Position numbers and translations under genes: made by a program. Source: Rubrivivax sp. A210 (GTDB taxonomy: Bacteria; Pseudomonadota; Gammaproteobacteria; Burkholderiales; Burkholderiaceae_C). From it: a DNA stretch of 64,000 nt. This document shows, piece after piece, positions 8,155 to 16,652 of the stretch (positions are counted from its first letter, which is position 1; every line of letters starts with the position of its first letter). The notes under the pieces were generated by a model, which was not told the DNA's origin, made no database searches, and was given only the letters and a program-made list of their open reading frames with translations. The DNA lies in the NCBI RefSeq assembly GCF_904426505.1, contig NZ_CAJGBN010000013.1, positions 1 to 64,000 on the forward strand. Reading direction: 5' to 3'.

Positions 8155-9896
8155 GCACGGCCGCCACGCCGCGGGGCTTCGCCACCGGCCTGCACGCCTT
8201 CTTGCGCGATCTGCTGGCCAGCGTCGGCGCCGGCCGCATGGCGCGGGCGCTGCTGCTGCTGCTGCTGGGCACGCTGTCCGAGGGCCTGGGCCTGCTGATG
8301 CTGGTGCCGCTACTGCAGCTGATCGACGGCCAGGCCGCGACGCCGGCCCTGCAATGGCTGCTGCGCCAGGGCCTGCGGCCCGAGCTGGGCCCCATGCTGG
8401 GCCTCTTTGCGGCCCTGATGCTGATGCGCGCAGCGCTGGCGAGGCAGCGCGACATGGCCTTGCTGGCGCTGCGCCTGGACTACCTGGAGGCACTGCGAGC
8501 GCGGCTGGAGGCGGCATTGGCACTGGCCTCCTGGCCCTTTCTGGTGCGCCTGCGCCACGCCGACGTGATGCACCTGATGTTCGACCAGATGGCGCGCGTC
8601 ACCCAGGGCAGCTTCTACCTCATGCAGGGCCTGTCGGGCCTGGGGCTGGGCATCGCCAGCCTGGCTGTCGTGCTGCTGGTGGCACCGCCCTGGATCCTGG
8701 TCCTGGTGCTGCCCTTCGTGCTGCTGCTGTGGCTGTTGCGCCGCCGGCTGGCCCGCGCCGCGGCCCTGGGCACCCGCTTCGGCCTGGGCCAGCGCGAATT
8801 CATGGCCGGCGCACGCGATTTCCTTGCCGGGCTCAAGCTGGTCAAGGCCCACGGCATCGAGGCACGCCACCTCGTTGAACTGGGGCGCCGCGCCGACGCG
8901 CTGCGCGACCTCCAATTCGGCTTCGCCCGCCACCAGGCCAACACCCGCGCCTGGTTCGAGGGCGGCAGTGCCCTGGTGCTGGCGGCCCTGCTCTACGGCG
9001 CCTCACGCTGGGGCGGCATGGCGCTGCCCGAGCTGATCCTGCTGGTCTTCGTCTTCACCCGCCTGCTGCCGCTGCTGCGCGATGCCCAGCTGCAGTTGCA
9101 GCAGCTCGCGCACATGCTGCCCGCCTACGACGAGATCAACGACTGGATCGGACGCTGCCATGCCGCCGCCGAGCCGCCGGGGGCGGCACAGACACCGCCG
9201 ATGGCGCTGCGCCACCGGCTGACACTCGAAGGGGTGAGCCTGCGCTACAGGGACGCGGCCACGCCGGCCCTGGCCCATGCGGACCTCGAACTCCTTGCCG
9301 GCACGGTGACGGTGCTGACCGGCACCTCGGGTTCGGGCAAGACGACGCTGGCCGACATCGCCCTCGGCCTGCTGGCGCCGGATGGCGGCCGCGTGCATGT
9401 GGACGGCATGGTGCTGGCCGGCGAGGCCATCCGGCGGCGCTGGCGCGCCTCGGTGGCCTATGTCGCCCAGGACACCTATCTGTTTCCGGCCTCGATCCGC
9501 GACAACCTGTGCTGGCTCTCGGGGCCGCGCACCGATGCGGAGCTGTGGGCGGCGCTGGAGCTGGCCGACGCGGCCCCCTTCGTGCGCGCGCTGGCCGATG
9601 GCCTTGGCCACCCCCTGGGCGAACGCGGCGAGGGCCTGTCGGGCGGACAGCGCCAGCGCCTGGCGCTGGCGCGCGCCCTGCTCTGCCGGCCCCAGCTGCT
9701 GGTGCTGGACGAGGCCACCAGCCAGCTCGACCCCGCCAGCGAGGAACGCGTGCTCCAGGGCCTGGCCACGCTGCGCGGCGGCATGACGCTGCTGGCCATC
9801 GCCCACCGGCCGGCGGCCAGCCGCCATGCCGACCGCATCGTTCAGCTCGAGGGCGGCCGCATCGTCGCTGACAGCGCGGCGGCGCCGGTGGCCTGA
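8151..9896 (+). CDS. ABC transporter, fused permease-ATPase (lasso D-like exporter)
   Basis: This 581-residue half-transporter starts at GTG 8151, overlapping the B2-like stop by four bases. Several membrane helices span about residues 20-320. The ATPase domain shows Walker A GTSGSGKTT near 391, signature LSGGQRQRLALARALL near 499 and Walker B LLVLDEATSQLD near 520. A Glu follows Walker B Asp and the H-loop is AIAHRP, so it should be catalytically competent. In this context it would export a modified peptide. No N-terminal C39 peptidase domain is present, consistent with a separate B2 protease. Its 3' end overlaps the convergent dehydratase gene by 55 bases. Confidence 0.85.
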   Translation: MSTAATPRGFATGLHAFLRDLLASVGAGRMARALLLLLLGTLSEGLGLLMLVPLLQLIDGQAATPALQWLLRQGLRPELGPMLGLFAALMLMRAALARQRDMALLALRLDYLEALRARLEAALALASWPFLVRLRHADVMHLMFDQMARVTQGSFYLMQGLSGLGLGIASLAVVLLVAPPWILVLVLPFVLLLWLLRRRLARAAALGTRFGLGQREFMAGARDFLAGLKLVKAHGIEARHLVELGRRADALRDLQFGFARHQANTRAWFEGGSALVLAALLYGASRWGGMALPELILLVFVFTRLLPLLRDAQLQLQQLAHMLPAYDEINDWIGRCHAAAEPPGAAQTPPMALRHRLTLEGVSLRYRDAATPALAHADLELLAGTVTVLTGTSGSGKTTLADIALGLLAPDGGRVHVDGMVLAGEAIRRRWRASVAYVAQDTYLFPASIRDNLCWLSGPRTDAELWAALELADAAPFVRALADGLGHPLGERGEGLSGGQRQRLALARALLCRPQLLVLDEATSQLDPASEERVLQGLATLRGGMTLLAIAHRPAASRHADRIVQLEGGRIVADSAAAPVA

Positions 9897-11782
9897 GCAG
9901 CCTGAGTGGCGCCACTGGCACCCAGGAACTCCGGCACCAGCCCGCGCAGGCGCTCGCGCACCAGGCCGTCATCGGCGGTGGAAGCCCGGCTCAGCCAGCC
10001 GGCCAGAGCGCCCACGTCCAGCGCCTGGCGCCCCAGCCGCGCCACGCGCAGCCGCGGCACGGCGGTGGGCAGGGTGTCGTCGGCATCGGCCAGCAATTCC
10101 TCGTACAGCTTCTCGCCCGGGCGCAGGCCCGAGAAGACAATGGGGATCTCCTCGGGCGTATGGCCGGCCAGGCGGATGAGGTCGCGCGCCAGGTCGATGA
10201 TCTTCACCGGCTCGCCCATGTCCAGCACCAGCACCTGGCCGCTCTCGCCAATGGCCGCCGCCTGCAGCACCAGACGCGCTGCCTCGGGGATGGTCATGAA
10301 GTAGCGGATGATCTCCGGGTGGGTCACGGTCACCGGGCCGCCCTTGGCGATCTGCTCCTTGAACTTGGGGATCACGCTGCCGCTCGAACCCAGCACATTG
10401 CCGAAGCGCACCGCCATGAAGCGCGTGTCAGCGTGCTCGGCGGCCAGCGCGCTGATCACCATCTCGGCGGCGCGCTTGGTGGCGCCCATCACATTGGTCG
10501 GGTTCACCGCCTTGTCGGTGCTGATGAGCACGAAGCGCTCGGCGCCGCATTCGGCTGCCGCCAGCGCCGCGTGGTAGGTGCCCAGGGTGTTGTTGCGCAG
10601 CGCCGCCGCGGCGTTGAGGTCTTCCATCAGCGGCACATGCTTGTAGGCGGCGGCATGAAAGACGGTGTGCGGCCGCCAGCGCGCGAAGGTGTGGCGCAGG
10701 TGGTCCAGGTCCTTGACGTCGCCGATGAGGCGCACGAGCTCCAGTGCCGGAAAGGACTCGGTCAGCTCCTGCTCGATGGTGTAGAGATTGAACTCGCTCA
10801 GCTCGTACAGCAGCAGCCGCGCCGGGCCAACGGCCGCCACCTGGCGGCACAGCTCGCTGCCTATGCTGCCGCCGGCGCCGGTGATGAGCACGGTCTTGCG
10901 GCGCAGCGTGGCGGCGATGCCGGCTTCGTCCAGCAACACCGGCTCGCGGCCGAGCAGATCATCGGGCTCGATGTCGCGCAGGCGCTCGATGCGTGTTTGT
11001 CCGGTGCGCAACTCGTCGGCGCTGGGCACGGTGAGCACCGGCAGGCCGGTGCTGGCGGCCAGCTCCAGCGCGCGCCGGCGCTGGGCACGCGTGGCGCTGG
11101 GCAGGGCCACCACGAGATGGCTTGCGCCGCTGCGCCGGGCATGGTCGGCCAGCGCATCCAGCGGGCCCAGCACGGCCACGTCGCCGATGCGCGCGCCCTG
11201 CTTGGCGGGGTCGTCGTCGAACAGGCCCAGCACCACCCAGCCCCGCTGGTGCAGGCCGGCCAGCAGCATGCGCGCCGCATCACCGGCGCCCAGCACAAGG
11301 GCGCGGCGGATCTCGCCGTGCGCGCCGGCGATGCGCGAGCGCGCGTGCTCGTAGGTCATGCGGTAGACGATGCGCACCAGGGCCAGGCCCATCAGCGCCA
11401 CCACCGGGTGCAGGGCCAGCACGGCGCGCGGCACCTTCACCAGGCCCAGGCCCATCACCACCGCCGCGCCCACGCTGCCGGCCAGGGCGCAGGCCAGGGT
11501 CAGGCGCTTGATCTCGCCGAAGCCCGAGAAGCGCCACATGCTCTGCGGCACCTTGAACAGCAGGCTGGCCAGCGCATAGGCCACGGCCAGACCCAGCAGC
11601 ACCCAGCCGTCGTAGCCGGGTCGGGCGCTGATCCAGCGCTCGAAGCCGAGGCGGAAGAGGTAGGTGACGTTCCAGCAGGCCGCCACCACGGCGGCGTCGA
11701 TGGCCAGGGAGAGCGGCTGGCGATGCGGGCGGATGCGCGCCAGCAGGCGGTCGACGCGGCGCCAGAAGGCGATGCCGTCCAT
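9842..11782 (-). CDS. Membrane-anchored nucleotide-sugar 4,6-dehydratase (PglF/WbpM/CapD type)
   Basis: This is a 646-residue protein. Four transmembrane helices fill roughly the first 150 residues. A CoA-binding-like Rossmann domain follows (LVLGAGDAARMLL), then the catalytic SDR domain with LITGAGGSIGSEL near 295. The segment STDKAVNPTN is followed by MGATKR: Met replaces the usual Tyr of the Y-x-x-x-K pair, a hallmark of UDP-GlcNAc 4,6-dehydratases of this class. It would make a 4-keto-6-deoxy sugar at the membrane for the aminotransferase at 12982-14154. The start overlaps the previous gene (TGATG). The last 55 bases run antisense to the exporter gene end. Confidence 0.93.
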   Translation of the reverse strand: MDGIAFWRRVDRLLARIRPHRQPLSLAIDAAVVAACWNVTYLFRLGFERWISARPGYDGWVLLGLAVAYALASLLFKVPQSMWRFSGFGEIKRLTLACALAGSVGAAVVMGLGLVKVPRAVLALHPVVALMGLALVRIVYRMTYEHARSRIAGAHGEIRRALVLGAGDAARMLLAGLHQRGWVVLGLFDDDPAKQGARIGDVAVLGPLDALADHARRSGASHLVVALPSATRAQRRRALELAASTGLPVLTVPSADELRTGQTRIERLRDIEPDDLLGREPVLLDEAGIAATLRRKTVLITGAGGSIGSELCRQVAAVGPARLLLYELSEFNLYTIEQELTESFPALELVRLIGDVKDLDHLRHTFARWRPHTVFHAAAYKHVPLMEDLNAAAALRNNTLGTYHAALAAAECGAERFVLISTDKAVNPTNVMGATKRAAEMVISALAAEHADTRFMAVRFGNVLGSSGSVIPKFKEQIAKGGPVTVTHPEIIRYFMTIPEAARLVLQAAAIGESGQVLVLDMGEPVKIIDLARDLIRLAGHTPEEIPIVFSGLRPGEKLYEELLADADDTLPTAVPRLRVARLGRQALDVGALAGWLSRASTADDGLVRERLRGLVPEFLGASGATQAAQATGAAALSATMRPPSS

Positions 11783-12375
11783 CAGGCCTGGCGCAGCAAC
11801 GCGCGCAGCGTGCGCCACAGCACGCCCAGGTCGGTGGCGAGCGAGGCGCGCTCGGCGTAGTCGGCTGCGCGCCGCAGCTTCACCGGCAGGATGACCTCGA
11901 TGTACTGGCGTTCGGGGTCGGCGGCCTGCGCCAGCAGCACGGCCTCGTCGATGAACTCCAGCGACGCGGGGTCGGTGATGCCCGGGCGCACGGCCAGGGC
12001 CCGTTCGCGCAGGCCCGGCGGGTAGTGGGCCACGTAGCGCGGCACCTCGGGCCGCGGGCCGACCAGGCTCATGCGGCCGATCAGCACGTCGATCAACTGC
12101 GGCAGCTCGTCCAGCCGCGTGCGGCGCAGGTAGGCGCCGACGCGGGTGATGCGCGGGTCGGCGCCCACGGTGAGCGGCAGGCCGCCGGCATCGGCAACCA
12201 TGGTGCGGAACTTGTGGATGCGAAAGGGCACGCCGTGGCGGCCGACGCGCTCCTGGCGGAAGAACACCGGGCCCGGCGAATCGAGCCTGATCCAGGCCGC
12301 CACCGCCAGCAGCAGCGGCGCCAGCAGCAGCAGGGCCAGGGCGGCGCCCAGCAGGTCGAACAGGCGCTTGGCCAC
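11782..12375 (-). CDS. PglC-type initiating sugar phosphate transferase
   Basis: This 197-residue protein has the size of minimal monotopic phosphoglycosyl transferases such as PglC. It opens with KRLFDLLGAALALLLLAPLL, the re-entrant membrane helix. DSPGPVFFRQERVG and KFRTM follow, then RLDELPQ with the catalytic Asp-Glu pair, and MSLVGPRPE. It would load the first sugar phosphate onto undecaprenyl phosphate. The GTG at 12375 is chosen because family members begin just before K-R-x-F-D. It lies inside the last codons of the Uma2-like gene (overlap 12375-12384), and the stop overlaps the dehydratase start. Confidence 0.88.
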   Translation of the reverse strand: MAKRLFDLLGAALALLLLAPLLLAVAAWIRLDSPGPVFFRQERVGRHGVPFRIHKFRTMVADAGGLPLTVGADPRITRVGAYLRRTRLDELPQLIDVLIGRMSLVGPRPEVPRYVAHYPPGLRERALAVRPGITDPASLEFIDEAVLLAQAADPERQYIEVILPVKLRRAADYAERASLATDLGVLWRTLRALLRQA

Positions 12376-12383
12376 GCGCTGGA

Positions 12384-12956
12384 TCAGGCCGCGGCCGGCG
12401 GCGGGTCGACGCCGTCGAAGACCTCGGCCAGCGCGATGCGGGCGCCAACGCTGGCGGCCTCGAGCGTGTCGCCGTCGCTCATGTCGTGCAGCACCCACTG
12501 GCTCTGTTCGTTGCGGCGGAAGCCCTCGACGCGGCGCGTGTCGGGGTCGACCAGGATGTATTCGCGCAGCGCTTCGATGCGGCGGTAGAGGGCAAATTTC
12601 TTGCTGCGGTTGTAGGCCTGGGTGCTGGGCGACAGCACCTCGATCACCAGTAACGGCGCGCGGAAGATCATCTCGGTGGACAGGTCGGCGCGGTCGCAGG
12701 TGACGAAGAGGTCAGGGTAGAGCACGGTGTCTTCGGCGATCTGCACCTTCATGCCCTCGGTGAAGACCTGGCAGAACGATCCGTCAAGCGCCTCGGCCAG
12801 GCGGCGGTTGAGGTTGGACACCACCCGCCCATGCACCCGCCGCGCGCCCACCATCGCGAAGATCTCGCCACGGTGGAATTCGTGGCGCTCGGGCTGTTCG
12901 TTCTCCCAGGCCAGGTAGTCCGCCAGCGTCATCCTCGGCACAAGCACGGCACTCAT
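12384..12956 (-). CDS. Uma2-family (DUF820) PD-(D/E)XK nuclease-fold protein
   Basis: The 190-residue protein has the Uma2 layout. It opens with MTLADYLAWENEQPERHEF, then GEIFAMVGAR with the conserved H-G-R region. YPDLFVTCD carries the metal-binding Asp, LLVIEVLSPST carries E-V, and then KKFALYRRI. These are restriction-like nuclease folds, abundant in cyanobacteria and scattered elsewhere; the cellular function is not settled. It has no evident link to glycan synthesis, yet it sits inside the polysaccharide operon and overlaps the transferase start downstream, so it looks like an inserted passenger. The ATG at 12956 precedes the conserved region directly. Confidence 0.85.
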   Translation of the reverse strand: MSAVLVPRMTLADYLAWENEQPERHEFHRGEIFAMVGARRVHGRVVSNLNRRLAEALDGSFCQVFTEGMKVQIAEDTVLYPDLFVTCDRADLSTEMIFRAPLLVIEVLSPSTQAYNRSKKFALYRRIEALREYILVDPDTRRVEGFRRNEQSQWVLHDMSDGDTLEAASVGARIALAEVFDGVDPPPAAA

Positions 12957-12981
12957 GGTCACACCTTCCGCGGCAAGGCGG

Positions 12982-14154
12982 TCATTCTGCGCCCAGCGCC
13001 GCACGTACAGCCGCCACCACGCGCGCCACGTCGGCATCGCTCATGCGGGTGTAGATGGGCAGGCTCAGCATGGCCTCGTAGGCGCGCTGGCTGTGCGGAA
13101 AGCGCTCGGCGCGCAGCGCATAGCGCTCGCGCCAATAGGGGTGCAGGTGCAGCGGGATGTAGTGGACGCTGCAGCCGATGCCGGCGCCGAACAGGCGCTC
13201 GATGAAGCGGTCACGCGCGATGCCGGCATCGTCGGCCAGGCGCAGCACATACAGGTGCCAGGCGTGGGTGTCACCCTCCGCGGGGCCCGGCGGCGTGATC
13301 AGCGGCAGGCCGGCGAAGGCGGCGTCGTACTGCGCGGCAATCTCGGCGCGGCGGCGCTGGAAGGGGTAGGCGCGCCGGAGCTGGTGGATGCCCAGCGCGG
13401 CGGCAATGTCGGTCAGGTTGTACTTGAAGCCCGGCGCCACCACCTCGTAGTACCAGCTTGGCACGGTGGCGGTGAAGCGGTCGAAGGCGTCGCGGTTCAT
13501 GCCGTGCAGGCGCATCGTGCGCGCCCGTCTGGCCAGCGCGGCGTCGCGCGTCACCAGCATGCCGCCCTCGCCGGTGGTAATGGTCTTGTTGGCGTAGAAG
13601 CTGAACACCGTGGCCGCGCTCGCCAGCGTGCCGACGAGCCGGCCGCCGCAGGTGGTGGGCAGGGCATGGGCCGCGTCTTCCACCACCTTGAGGCCGTGCC
13701 TGGCAGCGATGGCCAGGATCGCCGGCATGTCGGCCGCCAGGCCGGCGTAGTGCACCGGCAGGATGGCCTTGGTACGCGGCGTGATCGCCGCCTCGACCGC
13801 GGCGGGGTCTAGGTTGAGCGTGGCGGGGTCTATGTCGACCAGCACCACGTCGGCGCCCAGGTAGCGCACCACCTCGGCGGTGGCGGTAAAGGTGTGGGTG
13901 GTGGTGATGACCTCGTCGCCCGGGCCAATGCCCAGCGCTTCCAGCGCCAGGTGCAGGCCGGCGGTGGCGCTGTTGACGGCCACGCAGTGCAGGCTGGCAT
14001 CGCCCAGGAAGGCGGCGAAATCGGCCTCGAAGCGGCGCGCCTTGGGGCCGGTGGTGACCCAGCCCGAACGCAGCGTGTCGACGACCTCGGCGATCTCGTC
14101 CTCGCCGATCTCGGGCAGGGCAAAGGGCAGGAAGGGAGTTCCGGTATCGGCCAT
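12982..14154 (-). CDS. DegT/DnrJ/EryC1-family sugar aminotransferase (PglE-like)
   Basis: The 390-residue protein is a PLP-dependent aminotransferase of the sugar-nucleotide class. [14 protein letters not shown] near 63, the PLP-contacting VEDAAHA near 158 and [15 protein letters not shown] with the Schiff-base Lys190 are all present. Together with the 4,6-dehydratase at 9842-11782 it would aminate the 4-keto sugar, giving a bacillosamine or 4-amino-4,6-dideoxy precursor. No PglD-type acetyltransferase is present in the window. It is the first gene after the methyltransferase at 14162, separated by only seven bases. Confidence 0.92.
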   Translation of the reverse strand: MADTGTPFLPFALPEIGEDEIAEVVDTLRSGWVTTGPKARRFEADFAAFLGDASLHCVAVNSATAGLHLALEALGIGPGDEVITTTHTFTATAEVVRYLGADVVLVDIDPATLNLDPAAVEAAITPRTKAILPVHYAGLAADMPAILAIAARHGLKVVEDAAHALPTTCGGRLVGTLASAATVFSFYANKTITTGEGGMLVTRDAALARRARTMRLHGMNRDAFDRFTATVPSWYYEVVAPGFKYNLTDIAAALGIHQLRRAYPFQRRRAEIAAQYDAAFAGLPLITPPGPAEGDTHAWHLYVLRLADDAGIARDRFIERLFGAGIGCSVHYIPLHLHPYWRERYALRAERFPHSQRAYEAMLSLPIYTRMSDADVARVVAAVRAALGAE

Positions 14155-14161
14155 GCGGGAA

Positions 14162-14863
14162 TTATGTTCGGCCCGGCTTGGCCAGCCACGCCAGCAGGTG
14201 CGTGCGCAGAAACGGCAAGGTGTTGAAAAGCGGGATCAGCGCCGGATGCCAGCGGCCCAGCGCCCGCGCCAGCGGCGGTGCCAGCGTCACGCGGCGGCAG
14301 CTGGCTTGCGCCTGCGGGAACAGCGCCTGCACGCGCGCCAGCGACACGCCGCGCACGTCGGGGTTGCGGGGGTTGTTCACGGTGAAGTCGTACCAGAGCA
14401 CGGCGCCGCCGGGCTTCAGCCATTGCCACATCTGCGCGGCAAGGCGCTGCTGGAAGGCGTCGTCCAGCAGCGAGCTGAAGACGGTGGACTGCAGCACGAT
14501 GTCGAAGCTGCCGGGCGCCAAGGCCTGGGCCAGGGCGTCGCCCTCGAGCACGGCGGTGGCCGCGGGCAGGCGCTGGCGGGCGGCGGCCGCGCGGGCGGGC
14601 AGCAACTCGTTGCCCACCAGGTTTTCGGGCTGGAAACCCAGCTGCAGCAGCTCCAGCAGGTTGTCGCCGTGGCCGCAGCCCACTTCCAGCACGCGCAAGC
14701 CGGCCACGGGCCCGGGCGCATGCCGGCGCAGCAGGTCGATCAGCGCCCGCTGCCGGCCCTGGCGCTCCTGCCACACGGCCGCCTGCAGCGGGTGGTAGCG
14801 ATCACCCGGCGCCCTGCGCCCGTAGCGTTCGGCCACGGCGCGGGTCTCGTCGTGCGCGCTCAT
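14162..14863 (-). CDS. Class I SAM-dependent methyltransferase
   Basis: The 233-residue protein has a clear SAM-binding motif I ([16 protein letters not shown]) near residue 58. An acidic motif follows (GNELLP), then GDALAQAL and the post-motif [13 protein letters not shown]. The C-terminal part carries [10 protein letters not shown] and a hydrophobic tail. It most resembles methyltransferases scattered in O-antigen and exopolysaccharide loci; the acceptor sugar is unknown. It overlaps the upstream glycosyltransferase by four bases (ATGA), so it belongs to the same transcript. Confidence 0.82.
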   Translation of the reverse strand: MSAHDETRAVAERYGRRAPGDRYHPLQAAVWQERQGRQRALIDLLRRHAPGPVAGLRVLEVGCGHGDNLLELLQLGFQPENLVGNELLPARAAAARQRLPAATAVLEGDALAQALAPGSFDIVLQSTVFSSLLDDAFQQRLAAQMWQWLKPGGAVLWYDFTVNNPRNPDVRGVSLARVQALFPQAQASCRRVTLAPPLARALGRWHPALIPLFNTLPFLRTHLLAWLAKPGRT

Positions 14864-15879
14864 CGCGTCAGCCGCGTCGCCCCGGCGCCGGGGGCGTGGC
14901 CGGTGATGCTGAAATCCCACAGCCCGCGCGCAAAGCCAAGGCCGTAGCCGAAGTGCATGCAGGCCGTGGCCCAGGCGATGCCGGCCCATTGCAGCGGGGC
15001 CTGCCAGGGCTTGTCCAGCGCCGCCGCGCCAGCCAGCGCGGCCAGGGCGTAGGCCGCCGTCAGCCCGCCGGCCACGCGCCAGGCCAGCGGCCAGATCAAG
15101 CCCGCGGCCAGCAGCGACGCCAACAACGCGACGAAGGCAAAGGGCACCAGGTGCCGCGGCGAAGCCGGCAGCCGGTGCTTGCGGATCACCGCCACCTTCC
15201 AGTAGCCGTACTGCCAGAACTGGCGGAACAGCGCCAGGAACGAGCCGCGCGGCGTGTACCAGGAACGGATGCTGGCGCTCTGCCACACGCGGCCACCGCC
15301 GCGCACGATGCGCAGTGCCAGCTCATCGTCCTGGTTGCGCACCAGGGCCTCATCGAAGCCGCCCAGGCGCAGCAGTTCGGCGCGCCACCAGGCACCCAGG
15401 TAGACGGTGTCGACCTCGCCTTCCAGATCGGGCCGCCTCGAGGCCGCACCACCCGAGCCGAAGGGGCTGGAAAAGGCCCGCGCGATGGCGCGCTGGCGCC
15501 CGCCCTCGCCCACCGGCAGCCAGGCGCCGCCCACGCAGGCGGCGCCCGTGCGCTGCAGCGTGGCCACGCAGGCGGCGACGTAGTCTTCGGCGTAAACCGT
15601 GTGGACGTCCATGCGCACGACGATCTCGCCCTCGGCGCACTCGATGGCGCGGTTCAGCGCCGCCGAGGTGATGCGCGCCGGGTTGGCGATGACCACCAGC
15701 CGCGGCTCGAGCGCCGCGCGCCGGTCCAGCAGCAGACGCGTGTCGTCGTCGCTGGCGCCGTCGGCCACCACCAGCTGCAGCGTGCAATCGGCCGGCAGGC
15801 GCTGCGCCAGCGCCGAATCGAGGAAGTCGGCAATGTGCGCCGCCTCGTTGCGGCAGGGCACGATGACCGAGACACGCAT
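14860..15879 (-). CDS. Family 2 glycosyltransferase, ExoA-like
   Basis: The 339-residue protein begins at once with the GT-A fold (VSVIVPCRNEAAHI). ADGASDDDT at 39-47 and MDVHT at 90-94, the metal-binding acidic segment, follow, and then GGFDEALVRNQDDELALR. About 80 residues of membrane helices close the protein (roughly 240-325). This arrangement is that of the succinoglycan ExoA group, inner-membrane enzymes that extend a lipid-linked oligosaccharide. The start overlaps the preceding methyltransferase stop by one base. Confidence 0.88.
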   Translation of the reverse strand: MRVSVIVPCRNEAAHIADFLDSALAQRLPADCTLQLVVADGASDDDTRLLLDRRAALEPRLVVIANPARITSAALNRAIECAEGEIVVRMDVHTVYAEDYVAACVATLQRTGAACVGGAWLPVGEGGRQRAIARAFSSPFGSGGAASRRPDLEGEVDTVYLGAWWRAELLRLGGFDEALVRNQDDELALRIVRGGGRVWQSASIRSWYTPRGSFLALFRQFWQYGYWKVAVIRKHRLPASPRHLVPFAFVALLASLLAAGLIWPLAWRVAGGLTAAYALAALAGAAALDKPWQAPLQWAGIAWATACMHFGYGLGFARGLWDFSITGHAPGAGATRLTR

Positions 15880-16652
15880 CAGCAGGCGCGGGCGCTGACG
15901 CTGGCGTACCAGCTGCGGTCGTCAGGCAGGCGGTCGTCCATCCAGGCGCGGGCATCGACGCGCTCGAAGCCGGTCTGGGCGAACAGCGCGTCCAATTCGG
16001 GCAGGAAGAGGTAGCGCATGGGGTGGACTTCGTGCAGGCGCTTCTCGGCACCGCCTTCGCGGGCGCGGATGTGGACGTCGAAGCGCACGTCCACGCGGTT
16101 GTCGTTGACATGCACCGCGGGCGTGGTCTCGCGCCTCACCTCGATGCGCGCGTCGGCCACTGTCTTCACCACCTGCCGCGGCCGATCACTCAGCACAGCC
16201 GGGCCGTACCAGAAGTCGAACACGAAGAGCCCGCCCTCGCGCAGGTGCGTGCGCGCCGTGCGCAGCCCGGCCAGCAGATCCTGGTTGGTGGTCTGGTAGG
16301 ACATGACATGGAACAGCGAGATCACCGCGTCGAACTCGCACCCGGCGCGGTAGCTGCGCAGGTCGCCCTGCGCGAAGGCCAGCCGCGCCTGCAGCTCCGG
16401 CGCCAGGCCGGCGCGGCGGGCCTGCGCACGCGCCACCATCTCCGGGCTCAGGTCCACGCCCTGCACCCGCAGGCCCAGCCGCGCCAGCGCCAACGCATGG
16501 CCGCCGGTGCCACAGCCCAGCTCCAGCACCTCGCGCGTGCCCGCGGGCAGCAGGCCGGCCACATGGGCGGCCTCGGCGGCGTAATCCTTGTCGCCGTACA
16601 GCAGGTCGTAGTACGCGGCGTAGAGATCGAAAGTGTGTGCAGCCATGCTCAT
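15879..16652 (-). CDS. Class I SAM-dependent methyltransferase
   Basis: The 257-residue protein has motif I LELGCGTGGHALALA near 42, GVDLSPEM near 64, then FAQGDLRSY and ISLFHVMSYQ. A beta-rich C-terminal half (VNDNRVDVRFDVHI) follows. Related proteins in deoxysugar loci methylate sugar nucleotides or glycans; the target is not readable. It begins with ATG at 16652 (or the ATG two codons later) inside the end of the aminotransferase gene, a four-base overlap typical of this operon. Confidence 0.83.
   Translation of the reverse strand: MSMAAHTFDLYAAYYDLLYGDKDYAAEAAHVAGLLPAGTREVLELGCGTGGHALALARLGLRVQGVDLSPEMVARAQARRAGLAPELQARLAFAQGDLRSYRAGCEFDAVISLFHVMSYQTTNQDLLAGLRTARTHLREGGLFVFDFWYGPAVLSDRPRQVVKTVADARIEVRRETTPAVHVNDNRVDVRFDVHIRAREGGAEKRLHEVHPMRYLFLPELDALFAQTGFERVDARAWMDDRLPDDRSWYASVSARAC

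Noticed and set aside
12384..13037. Longer start (13037) for the Uma2 gene
   Set aside because: The extra residues are Trp/Arg-rich, overlap the next gene by 56 bases and do not fit the family; ATG 12956 is right before the conserved start.
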